Part shown: positions 40,901-53,014 of the stretch, piece after piece
Layout of the letters: each line of letters opens with the position of its first letter
How positions within the stretch are numbered: position 1 is the stretch's first letter
From: Baylisascaris procyonis
Lineage: Eukaryota; Nematoda; Chromadorea; Rhabditida; Ascarididae
Direction: 5' to 3'
Assembly (NCBI GenBank): GCA_037389465.1
Contig: JAZARR010000145.1
Coordinates: 1 to 64,000, forward strand
Length of the DNA: 64,000 nt
Notes under the pieces: generated by a model
What the model was told of the DNA's origin: nothing
What the model saw: the letters and a program-made list of their open reading frames with translations, nothing else
Databases searched by the model: none
Program-made: the position numbers and the translations under genes

Positions 40901-43900
40901 CGATAGAATCACAAACATCTACGGTCACATCTGAAGAATCGACTAGTAAGAGTGAAGAGATGACGACTGGCGAAGCATAAATGTCGATAGAATCACAAAC
41001 ATCTACGGTCACATCTGAAGAATCGACTAGTAAGAGTGAAGAGATGACGACTGGCGAAGCATAAATGTCGATAGAATCACAAACATCTACGGTCACATCT
41101 GAAGAATCGACTAGTAAGAGTGAAGAGATGACGACTGGCGAAGCATAAATGTCGATAGAATCACAAACATCTACGGTCACATCTGAAGAATCGACTAGTA
41201 AGAGTGAAGAGATGACGACTGGCGAAGCATAAATGTCGATAGAATCACAAACATCTACGGTCACATCTGAAGAATCGACTAGTAAGAGTGAAGAGATGAC
41301 GACTGGCGAAGCATAAATGTCGATAGAATCACAAACATCTACGGTCACATCTGAAGAATCGACTAGTAAGAGTGAAGAGATGACGACTGGCGAAGCATAA
41401 ATGTCGATAGAATCACAAACATCTACGGTCACATCTGAAGAATCGACTAGTAAGAGTGAAGAGATGACGACTGGCGAAGCATAAATGTCGATAGAATCAC
41501 AAACATCTACGGTCACATCTGAAGAATCGACTAGTAAGAGTGAAGAGATGACGACTGGCGAAGCATAAATGTCGATAGAATCACAAACATCTACGGTCAC
41601 ATCTGAAGAATCGACTAGTAAGAGTGAAGAGATGACGACTGGCGAAGCATAAATGTCGATAGAATCACAAACATCTACGGTCACATCTGAAGAATCGACT
41701 AGTAAGAGTGAAGAGATGACGACTGGCGAAGCATAAATGTCGATAGAATCACAAACATCTACGGTCACATCTGAAGAATCGACTAGTAAGAGTGAAGAGA
41801 TGACGACTGGCGAAGCATAAATGTCGATAGAATCACAAACATCTACGGTCACATCTGAAGAATCGACTAGTAAGAGTGAAGAGATGACGACTGGCGAAGC
41901 ATAAATGTCGATAGAATCACAAACATCTACGGTCACATCTGAAGAATCGACTAGTAAGAGTGAAGAGATGACGACTGGCGAAGCATAAATGTCGATAGAA
42001 TCACAAACATCTACGGTCACATCTGAAGAATCGACTAGTAAGAGTGAAGAGATGACGACTGGCGAAGCATAAATGTCGATAGAATCACAAACATCTACGG
42101 TCACATCTGAAGAATCGACTAGTAAGAGTGAAGAGATGACGACTGGCGAAGCATAAATGTCGATAGAATCACAAACATCTACGGTCACATCTGAAGAATC
42201 GACTAGTAAGAGTGAAGAGATGACGACTGGCGAAGCATAAATGTCGATAGAATCACAAACATCTACGGTCACATCTGAAGAATCGACTAGTAAGAGTGAA
42301 GAGATGACGACTGGCGAAGCATAAATGTCGATAGAATCACAAACATCTACGGTCACATCTGAAGAATCGACTAGTAAGAGTGAAGAGATGACGACTGGCG
42401 AAGCATAAATGTCGATAGAATCACAAACATCTACGGTCACATCTGAAGAATCGACTAGTAAGAGTGAAGAGATGACGACTGGCGAAGCATAAATGTCGAT
42501 AGAATCACAAACATCTACGGTCACATCTGAAGAATCGACTAGTAAGAGTGAAGAGATGACGACTGGCGAAGCATAAATGTCGATAGAATCACAAACATCT
42601 ACGGTCACATCTGAAGAATCGACTAGTAAGAGTGAAGAGATGACGACTGGCGAAGCATAAATGTCGATAGAATCACAAACATCTACGGTCACATCTGAAG
42701 AATCGACTAGTAAGAGTGAAGAGATGACGACTGGCGAAGCATAAATGTCGATAGAATCACAAACATCTACGGTCACATCTGAAGAATCGACTAGTAAGAG
42801 TGAAGAGATGACGACTGGCGAAGCATAAATGTCGATAGAATCACAAACATCTACGGTCACATCTGAAGAATCGACTAGTAAGAGTGAAGAGATGACGACT
42901 GGCGAAGCATAAATGTCGATAGAATCACAAACATCTACGGTCACATCTGAAGAATCGACTAGTAAGAGTGAAGAGATGACGACTGGCGAAGCATAAATGT
43001 CGATAGAATCACAAACATCTACGGTCACATCTGAAGAATCGACTAGTAAGAGTGAAGAGATGACGACTGGCGAAGCATAAATGTCGATAGAATCACAAAC
43101 ATCTACGGTCACATCTGAAGAATCGACTAGTAAGAGTGAAGAGATGACGACTGGCGAAGCATAAATGTCGATAGAATCACAAACATCTACGGTCACATCT
43201 GAAGAATCGACTAGTAAGAGTGAAGAGATGACGACTGGCGAAGCATAAATGTCGATAGAATCACAAACATCTACGGTCACATCTGAAGAATCGACTAGTA
43301 AGAGTGAAGAGATGACGACTGGCGAAGCATAAATGTCGATAGAATCACAAACATCTACGGTCACATCTGAAGAATCGACTAGTAAGAGTGAAGAGATGAC
43401 GACTGGCGAAGCATAAATGTCGATAGAATCACAAACATCTACGGTCACATCTGAAGAATCGACTAGTAAGAGTGAAGAGATGACGACTGGCGAAGCATAA
43501 ATGTCGATAGAATCACAAACATCTACGGTCACATCTGAAGAATCGACTAGTAAGAGTGAAGAGATGACGACTGGCGAAGCATAAATGTCGATAGAATCAC
43601 AAACATCTACGGTCACATCTGAAGAATCGACTAGTAAGAGTGAAGAGATGACGACTGGCGAAGCATAAATGTCGATAGAATCACAAACATCTACGGTCAC
43701 ATCTGAAGAATCGACTAGTAAGAGTGAAGAGATGACGACTGGCGAAGCATAAATGTCGATAGAATCACAAACATCTACGGTCACATCTGAAGAATCGACT
43801 AGTAAGAGTGAAGAGATGACGACTGGCGAAGCATAAATGTCGATAGAATCACAAACATCTACGGTCACATCTGAAGAATCGACTAGTAAGAGTGAAGAGA

Positions 43901-46900
43901 TGACGACTGGCGAAGCATAAATGTCGATAGAATCACAAACATCTACGGTCACATCTGAAGAATCGACTAGTAAGAGTGAAGAGATGACGACTGGCGAAGC
44001 ATAAATGTCGATAGAATCACAAACATCTACGGTCACATCTGAAGAATCGACTAGTAAGAGTGAAGAGATGACGACTGGCGAAGCATAAATGTCGATAGAA
44101 TCACAAACATCTACGGTCACATCTGAAGAATCGACTAGTAAGAGTGAAGAGATGACGACTGGCGAAGCATAAATGTCGATAGAATCACAAACATCTACGG
44201 TCACATCTGAAGAATCGACTAGTAAGAGTGAAGAGATGACGACTGGCGAAGCATAAATGTCGATAGAATCACAAACATCTACGGTCACATCTGAAGAATC
44301 GACTAGTAAGAGTGAAGAGATGACGACTGGCGAAGCATAAATGTCGATAGAATCACAAACATCTACGGTCACATCTGAAGAATCGACTAGTAAGAGTGAA
44401 GAGATGACGACTGGCGAAGCATAAATGTCGATAGAATCACAAACATCTACGGTCACATCTGAAGAATCGACTAGTAAGAGTGAAGAGATGACGACTGGCG
44501 AAGCATAAATGTCGATAGAATCACAAACATCTACGGTCACATCTGAAGAATCGACTAGTAAGAGTGAAGAGATGACGACTGGCGAAGCATAAATGTCGAT
44601 AGAATCACAAACATCTACGGTCACATCTGAAGAATCGACTAGTAAGAGTGAAGAGATGACGACTGGCGAAGCATAAATGTCGATAGAATCACAAACATCT
44701 ACGGTCACATCTGAAGAATCGACTAGTAAGAGTGAAGAGATGACGACTGGCGAAGCATAAATGTCGATAGAATCACAAACATCTACGGTCACATCTGAAG
44801 AATCGACTAGTAAGAGTGAAGAGATGACGACTGGCGAAGCATAAATGTCGATAGAATCACAAACATCTACGGTCACATCTGAAGAATCGACTAGTAAGAG
44901 TGAAGAGATGACGACTGGCGAAGCATAAATGTCGATAGAATCACAAACATCTACGGTCACATCTGAAGAATCGACTAGTAAGAGTGAAGAGATGACGACT
45001 GGCGAAGCATAAATGTCGATAGAATCACAAACATCTACGGTCACATCTGAAGAATCGACTAGTAAGAGTGAAGAGATGACGACTGGCGAAGCATAAATGT
45101 CGATAGAATCACAAACATCTACGGTCACATCTGAAGAATCGACTAGTAAGAGTGAAGAGATGACGACTGGCGAAGCATAAATGTCGATAGAATCACAAAC
45201 ATCTACGGTCACATCTGAAGAATCGACTAGTAAGAGTGAAGAGATGACGACTGGCGAAGCATAAATGTCGATAGAATCACAAACATCTACGGTCACATCT
45301 GAAGAATCGACTAGTAAGAGTGAAGAGATGACGACTGGCGAAGCATAAATGTCGATAGAATCACAAACATCTACGGTCACATCTGAAGAATCGACTAGTA
45401 AGAGTGAAGAGATGACGACTGGCGAAGCATAAATGTCGATAGAATCACAAACATCTACGGTCACATCTGAAGAATCGACTAGTAAGAGTGAAGAGATGAC
45501 GACTGGCGAAGCATAAATGTCGATAGAATCACAAACATCTACGGTCACATCTGAAGAATCGACTAGTAAGAGTGAAGAGATGACGACTGGCGAAGCATAA
45601 ATGTCGATAGAATCACAAACATCTACGGTCACATCTGAAGAATCGACTAGTAAGAGTGAAGAGATGACGACTGGCGAAGCATAAATGTCGATAGAATCAC
45701 AAACATCTACGGTCACATCTGAAGAATCGACTAGTAAGAGTGAAGAGATGACGACTGGCGAAGCATAAATGTCGATAGAATCACAAACATCTACGGTCAC
45801 ATCTGAAGAATCGACTAGTAAGAGTGAAGAGATGACGACTGGCGAAGCATAAATGTCGATAGAATCACAAACATCTACGGTCACATCTGAAGAATCGACT
45901 AGTAAGAGTGAAGAGATGACGACTGGCGAAGCATAAATGTCGATAGAATCACAAACATCTACGGTCACATCTGAAGAATCGACTAGTAAGAGTGAAGAGA
46001 TGACGACTGGCGAAGCATAAATGTCGATAGAATCACAAACATCTACGGTCACATCTGAAGAATCGACTAGTAAGAGTGAAGAGATGACGACTGGCGAAGC
46101 ATAAATGTCGATAGAATCACAAACATCTACGGTCACATCTGAAGAATCGACTAGTAAGAGTGAAGAGATGACGACTGGCGAAGCATAAATGTCGATAGAA
46201 TCACAAACATCTACGGTCACATCTGAAGAATCGACTAGTAAGAGTGAAGAGATGACGACTGGCGAAGCATAAATGTCGATAGAATCACAAACATCTACGG
46301 TCACATCTGAAGAATCGACTAGTAAGAGTGAAGAGATGACGACTGGCGAAGCATAAATGTCGATAGAATCACAAACATCTACGGTCACATCTGAAGAATC
46401 GACTAGTAAAAGTGAAGAGATGACGACTGGCGAAGCATAAATGTCGATAGAATCACAAACATCTACGGTCACATCTGAAGAATCGACTAGTAAGAGTGAA
46501 GAGATGACGACTGGCGAAGCATAAATGTCGATAGAATCACAAACATCTACGGTCACATCTGAAGAATCGACTAGTAAGAGTGAAGAGATGACGACTGGCG
46601 AAGCATAAATGTCGATAGAATCACAAACATCTACGGTCACATCTGAAGAATCGACTAGTAAGAGTGAAGAGATGACGACTGGCGAAGCATAAATGTCGAT
46701 AGAATCACAAACATCTACGGTCACATCTGAAGAATCGACTAGTAAAGTGAAGAGATGACGACTGGCGAAGCATAAATGTCGATAGAATCACAAACATCTA
46801 CGGTCACATCTGAAGAATCGACTAGTAAGAGTGAAGAGATGACGACTGGCGAAGCATAAATGTCGATAGAATCACAAACATCTACGGTCACATCTGAAGA

Positions 46901-49900
46901 ATCGACTAGTAAGAGTGAAGAGATGACGACTGGCGAAGCATAAATGTCGATAGAATCACAAACATCTACGGTCACATCTGAAGAATCGACTAGTAAGAGT
47001 GAAGAGATGACGACTGGCGAAGCATAAATGTCGATAGAATCACAAACATCTACGGTCACATCTGAAGAATCGACTAGTAAGAGTGAAGAGATGACGACTG
47101 GCGAAGCATAAATGTCGATAGAATCACAAACATCTACGGTCACATCTGAAGAATCGACTAGTAAGAGTGAAGAGATGACGACTGGCGAAGCATAAATGTC
47201 GATAGAATCACAAACATCTACGGTCACATCTGAAGAATCGACTAGTAAGAGTGAAGAGATGACGACTGGCGAAGCATAAATGTCGATAGAATCACAAACA
47301 TCTACGGTCACATCTGAAGAATCGACTAGTAAGAGTGAAGAGATGACGACTGGCGAAGCATAAATGTCGATAGAATCACAAACATCTACGGTCACATCTG
47401 AAGAATCGACTAGTAAGAGTGAAGAGATGACGACTGGCGAAGCATAAATGTCGATAGAATCACAAACATCTACGGTCACATCTGAAGAATCGACTAGTAA
47501 GAGTGAAGAGATGACGACTGGCGAAGCATAAATGTCGATAGAATCACAAACATCTACGGTCACATCTGAAGAATCGACTAGTAAGAGTGAAGAAATGACG
47601 ACTGGCGAAGCATCGACTGCGCCAATGGCGACAGAATCATAAACATCTACGGTCACATCTGAAGAATCGACTAGTAAGAGTGAAGAGATGACGACTGGCG
47701 AAGCATAAATGTCGATAGAATCACAAACATCTACGGTCACATCTGAAGAATCGACTAGTAAGAGTGAAGAGATGACGACTGGCGAAGCATAAATGTCGAT
47801 AGAATCACAAACATCTACGGTCACATCTGAAGAATCGACTAGTAAGAGTGAAGAGATGACGACTGGCGAAGCATAAATGTCGATAGAATCACAAACATCT
47901 ACGGTCACATCTGAAGAATCGACTAGTAAGAGTGAAGAGATGACGACTGGCGAAGCATAAATGTCGATAGAATCACAAACATCTACGGTCACATCTGAAG
48001 AATCGACTAGTAAGAGTGAAGAGATGACGACTGGCGAAGCATAAATGTCGATAGAATCACAAACATCTACGGTCACATCTGAAGAATCGACTAGTAAGAG
48101 TGAAGAGATGACGACTGGCGAAGCATAAATGTCGATAGAATCACAAACATCTACGGTCACATCTGAAGAATCGACTAGTAAGAGTGAAGAGATGACGACT
48201 GGCGAAGCATAAATGTCGATAGAATCACAAACATCTACGGTCACATCTGAAGAATCGACTAGTAAGAGTGAAGAGATGACGACTGGCGAAGCATAAATGT
48301 CGATAGAATCACAAACATCTACGGTCACATCTGAAGAATCGACTAGTAAGAGTGAAGAGATGACGACTGGCGAAGCATAAATGTCGATAGAATCACAAAC
48401 ATCTACGGTCACATCTGAAGAATCGACTAGTAAGAGTGAAGAGATGACGACTGGCGAAGCATAAATGTCGATAGAATCACAAACATCTACGGTCACATCT
48501 GAAGAATCGACTAGTAAGAGTGAAGAGATGACGACTGGCGAAGCATAAATGTCGATAGAATCACAAACATCTACGGTCACATCTGAAGAATCGACTAGTA
48601 AGAGTGAAGAGATGACGACTGGCGAAGCATAAATGTCGATAGAATCACAAACATCTACGGTCACATCTGAAGAATCGACTAGTAAGAGTGAAGAGATGAC
48701 GACTGGCGAAGCATAAATGTCGATAGAATCACAAACATCTACGGTCACATCTGAAGAATCGACTAGTAAGAGTGAAGAGATGACGACTGGCGAAGCATAA
48801 ATGTCGATAGAATCACAAACATCTACGGTCACATCTGAAGAATCGACTAGTAAGAGTGAAGAGATGACGACTGGCGAAGCATAAATGTCGATAGAATCAC
48901 AAACATCTACGGTCACATCTGAAGAATCGACTAGTAAGAGTGAAGAGATGACGACTGGCGAAGCATAAATGTCGATAGAATCACAAACATCTACGGTCAC
49001 ATCTGAAGAATCGACTAGTAAGAGTGAAGAGATGACGACTGGCGAAGCATAAATGTCGATAGAATCACAAACATCTACGGTCACATCTGAAGAATCGACT
49101 AGTAAGAGTGAAGAGATGACGACTGGCGAAGCATAAATGTCGATAGAATCACAAACATCTACGGTCACATCTGAAGAATCGACTAGTAAGAGTGAAGAGA
49201 TGACGACTGGCGAAGCATAAATGTCGATAGAATCACAAACATCTACGGTCACATCTGAAGAATCGACTAGTAAGAGTGAAGAGATGACGACTGGCGAAGC
49301 ATAAATGTCGATAGAATCACAAACATCTACGGTCACATCTGAAGAATCGACTAGTAAGAGTGAAGAGATGACGACTGGCGAAGCATAAATGTCGATAGAA
49401 TCACAAACATCTACGGTCACATCTGAAGAATCGACTAGTAAGAGTGAAGAGATGACGACTGGCGAAGCATAAATGTCGATAGAATCACAAACATCTACGG
49501 TCACATCTGAAGAATCGACTAGTAAGAGTGAAGAGATGACGACTGGCGAAGCATAAATGTCGATAGAATCACAAACATCTACGGTCACATCTGAAGAATC
49601 GACTAGTAAGAGTGAAGAGATGACGACTGGCGAAGCATAAATGTCGATAGAATCACAAACATCTACGGTCACATCTGAAGAATCGACTAGTAAGAGTGAA
49701 GAGATGACGACTGGCGAAGCATAAATGTCGATAGAATCACAAACATCTACGGTCACATCTGAAGAATCGACTAGTAAGAGTGAAGAGATGACGACTGGCG
49801 AAGCATAAATGTCGATAGAATCACAAACATCTACGGTCACATCTGAAGAATCGACTAGTAAGAGTGAAGAGATGACGACTGGCGAAGCATAAATGTCGAT

Positions 49901-51319
49901 AGAATCACAAACATCTACGGTCACATCTGAAGAATCGACTAGTAAGAGTGAAGAGATGACGACTGGCGAAGCATAAATGTCGATAGAATCACAAACATCT
50001 ACGCGTCACATCTGAAGAATCGACTAGTAAGAGTGAAGAGATGACGACTGGCGAAGCATAAATGTCGATAGAATCACAAACATCTACGGTCACATCTGAA
50101 GAATCGACTAGTAAGAGTGAAGAGATGACGACTGGCGAAGCATAAATGTCGATAGAATCACAAACATCTACGGTCACATCTGAAGAATCGACTAGTAAGA
50201 GTGAAGAGATGACGACTGGCGAAGCATAAATGTCGATAGAATCACAAACATCTACGGTCACATCTGAAGAATCGACTAGTAAGAGTGAAGAGATGACGAC
50301 TGGCGAAGCATAAATGTCGATAGAATCACAAACATCTACGGTCACATCTGAAGAATCGACTAGTAAGAGTGAAGAGATGACGACTGGCGAAGCATAAATG
50401 TCGATAGAATCACAAACATCTACGGTCACATCTGAAGAATCGACTAGTAAGAGTGAAGAGATGACGACTGGCGAAGCATAAATGTCGATAGAATCACAAA
50501 CATCTACGGTCACATCTGAAGAATCGACTAGTAAGAGTGAAGAGATGACGACTGGCGAAGCATAAATGTCGATAGAATCACAAACATCTACGGTCACATC
50601 TGAAGAATCGACTAGTAAGAGTGAAGAGATGACGACTGGCGAAGCATAAATGTCGATAGAATCACAAACATCTGCGGTCACATCTGAAGAATCGACTAGT
50701 AAGAGTGAAGAGATGACGACTGGCGAAGCATAAATGTCGATAGAATCACAAACATCTACGGTCACATCTGAAGAATCGACTAGTAAGAGTGAAGAGATGA
50801 CGACTGGCGAAGCATAAATGTCGATAGAATCACAAACATCTACGGTCACATCTGAAGAATCGACTAGTAAGAGTGAAGAGATGACGACTGGCGAAGCATA
50901 AATGTCGATAGAATCACAAACATCTACGGTCACATCTGAAGAATCGACTAGTAAGAGTGAAGAGATGACGACTGGCGAAGCATAAATGTCGATAGAATCA
51001 CAAACATCTACGGTCACATCTGAAGAATCGACTAGTAAGAGTGAAGAGATGACGACTGGCGAAGCATAAATGTCGATAGAATCACAAACATCTACGGTCA
51101 CATCTGAAGAATCGACTAGTAAGAGTGAAGAGATGACGACTGGCGAAGCATAAATGTCGATAGAATCACAAACATCTACGGTCACATCTGAAGAATCGAC
51201 TAGTAAGAGTGAAGAGATGACGACTGGCGAAGCATAAATGTCGATAGAATCACAAACATCTACGGTCACATCTGAAGAATCGACTAGTAAGAGTGAAGAG
51301 ATGACGACTGGCGAAGCAT
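10941..51319. repeat. 84-bp satellite, about 480 tandem units (40.4 kb)
   Basis: The period is 84 bp, shown by the pattern recurring every five units (420 bp). Taking agtaagagtgaagagatgac as the unit start, units run from 11041 to 51285; correcting for one 93-bp unit, one 1-bp deletion and one 1-bp insertion gives exactly 479 units. A partly diverged first unit (10957-11040, with a related lead-in from 10941) and a 34-bp partial last unit flank them. The unit has 35 G+C (42%), more than its surroundings, with 53 purines on the plus strand, five CG dinucleotides, and one ACTAGT (SpeI) site across each junction. Variants seen by eye are a G-to-A at 46410, the deletion near 46745, the long unit at 47580, the insertion near 50004 and an A-to-G at 50674. 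Because 84 is a multiple of three, frames persist; the minus strand has one frame without stops but also without ATG. It is not a CRISPR array, since no variable spacers exist. Confidence 0.99.
47580..47672. repeat. 93-bp variant satellite unit (likely older form)
   Basis: This unit has cgactgcgcca-type sequence where ordinary units have the short gcataaatg stretch, giving nine extra bases, plus several substitutions (gagatg to gaaatg, tcgata to gcgaca, caaaca to taaaca). On the plus strand the usual TAA is absent and the frame reads EASTAPMATES before a TAA created by CAA to TAA. The right edge of the array (gcatcgactgag at 51316) shares its cgactg, so the longer form is probably ancestral and the 84-bp form arose by a 9-bp loss. 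Confidence 0.9.
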
Positions 51320-51402
51320 CGACTGAGCTAGACTTGAGGCATACTACATCGCAATGTGGATTAGGAGCAAGCTTACTTCAGCACATCACAAAATATAAGT
51401 AA
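51238..51402 (+). other. Short plus-strand frame running out of the last satellite unit
   Basis: The last unit's TAAATG gives an ATG at 51238. The frame runs through the rest of the unit (Ser/Thr/Glu-rich) and 80 bp into unique DNA, ending at TAA 51400-51402 after 54 codons with a Cys-containing tail (SQCGLGASLLQHITKYK). It shows which frame of the repeat once resembled coding sequence. It may be a relic of the sequence that seeded the array. There is no promoter or splice evidence; expression is not claimed. Confidence 0.2.
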
Positions 51403-51968
51403 ACAATTTCAAAAATACATCTGGTCAACACTACTTTCTACCTTATAAATTACAACTGAGCATGCTTTTCCCACAATCTCAAGTAAAATTTTCTTTTCCC
51501 ATTGCCTAACAAAATGTCTATTAAACTGAAAATTCAGATTCTTTTTTGAATTATTACTATTAGAATCATAGGCTAAACAATAAAATCAATATTACGTTAC
51601 TTATAATTTGTGTGGGAATTACTATATTACTTTCATACAATCTAATTAACACCTGACAACAATTAGCTTTACAATTATGCAATGCTGCTGAAAACAGGGC
51701 ACCAATTGTGAGGCAACGAGTATAGTAAGCTGTCATTCTACGCTTAAGGCTAGATAAACGCCGCTTCATATAATCCATTCATTCCCACTTTCTGCACTCT
51801 CCCACCCCCTCCCCCAAATCACCCTCCATCCTCTCTCTTTCTCTAGTACCCTTTAAAAACAACAACCTAGACATTGCAGAAACTATAAAATTGACTAAAT
51901 AAAAATAAGAATATTCAAAAAATTCTCCAAATATTGGAATAAAAATGCATGTGAGATATAAGTATTAC

Positions 51969-52045
51969 CTTGTGAAACGGCGAACTGTAAGAGCGTGAAA
52001 CATTCGCCCATCCCTCGAAAAATCTCTTCGTATAAATACTTAAAC
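51969..52045 (-). CDS. Exon immediately upstream of the satellite intron
   Basis: The acceptor AAAATAATTTCAG precedes GTTTAAG, and TTTCACAAG is followed by GTAATAC; both are good matches. One base, 25 codons and one base are open, reading FKYLYEEIFRGMGECFTLLQ then FAVSQ. A second frame (two bases first) is also open but less protein-like. The final single base G pairs with the two bases GT at the start of 10668 to form a glycine codon, so this exon and 10532-10668 behave as neighbours across the 41-kb satellite intron. Confidence 0.68.
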
Positions 52046-52971
52046 CTGAAATTATTTTCCTTCTGTATTCCTTTTATTATGAATTTCATCGCACATCAAA
52101 CGTGAAAATTGTCTATTTAATGAATTTTGCACCCACTGAATTAGCTCGTTTATACTTAATTTCCTCCCTTCCTTCTCTCCCACTTTGCTCTCTCTCATAA
52201 ATTCTTCATCGAATATTTGTGAATTTTTGAAAAAAAAATTTTTCTTTTCAATTCTTTTTTATTTGAAAAACAACATGACAGAAAACGGTGCATAGAGAAT
52301 ATGCAGACAGCCCTCTGATCAGCAATCTTCAACAAACAAAGAGAAAGCATAGTTGACGAAATCTAGCAGACAACAAAATCATTCCGGCCTTCATCTCCCT
52401 CCTTTCCATCCTCTCCCTCACATTCGATTCGTAAATGAAAATCTCCGTTTCTCATTACAGATGAAAGCACTCAAACACAATTACTGACCGTTTACTGCGT
52501 ACATCAAACAAACAACAAACAAAGTGCATAAGAGAAGCAACAACACACCTCTAACATCGAGAGAGGACAATTCGAGTCCACTTTGATGGGCATTTAGAGA
52601 CAAAAACAATTGACGACAACGAGAAACGTTATCGTAGGCCATTGAAATTTCCCCCCTCCTTCCCCCTAATAACTCCCGTCCATACCTCTACATTATTTTC
52701 TCGTCGAGTTTTCAAAAAAAAAAAAAAATACCCATCTTATTTGATTTCCCCCCCCCCCAAGAAAAAATAAAATTGAAGTCATATTTAAGAACTGCAATTC
52801 ATTTTTCAGGTGTTCCCAGACTGAATAAAAATGTATCAATCAGACATCTCGCAAGAATCAATAACCAATCAAATGAATTAAACTACTAAAAATCATAAAA
52901 AAATAACTTTCAAGTAATGTTTCATTTCGCATCGGCGATTGACTTCACTCACATACAAGTAGTTCGCTTAC

Positions 52972-53014
52972 CTTCGAAATTAAACGAAAGACAAGCGTGG
53001 GACAGAAGGCAAAG
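52972..53014 (-). CDS. Possible 43-bp exon
   Basis: The acceptor CCCCTCTAG precedes CTTTGCCTTCTG, and TTTCGAAG is followed by GTAAGCG, a strong donor. In phase 0, as expected after the exon at 54536, it reads LCLLSHACLSFNFE and leaves one base. The next supported exon (52045) needs two bases from its predecessor, so at least one more small exon would be required between them. The call is weak. Confidence 0.3.

Larger units (their letters stand above)
10669..51968 (-). other. 41.3-kb intron made almost entirely of satellite
   Basis: The donor at 51968 and the acceptor at 10669 (GCGATTTGCAG) bound this intron, and the flanking exons match in phase. Outside the satellite, only about 270 bp on the left (to 10668) and about 650 bp on the right (to 51969) remain. 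The intron without the satellite would be roughly 0.9 kb, similar to other introns here. The right remnant contains C/T-rich stretches (51781-51850) and no recognisable gene. Confidence 0.6.

Noticed and set aside
10929..51269. Giant minus-strand protein of about 12,000 residues (plus two further segments) encoded by the satellite
   Set aside because: The unit length is a multiple of three and happens to lack stops in one frame. No ATG occurs in that frame in any unit, the segments are separated by one-base shifts, and the flanking exons already connect in phase without it.
10941..51319. CRISPR array
   Set aside because: The period is constant and the whole 84 bp is identical; there are no variable spacers and no cas genes, and the setting is eukaryotic.
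10941..51319. Centromere, telomere or chromatin-elimination breakpoint
   Set aside because: There is no telomeric repeat, and gene exons continue on both sides. Nothing in the sequence shows a chromosome end or a kinetochore function.
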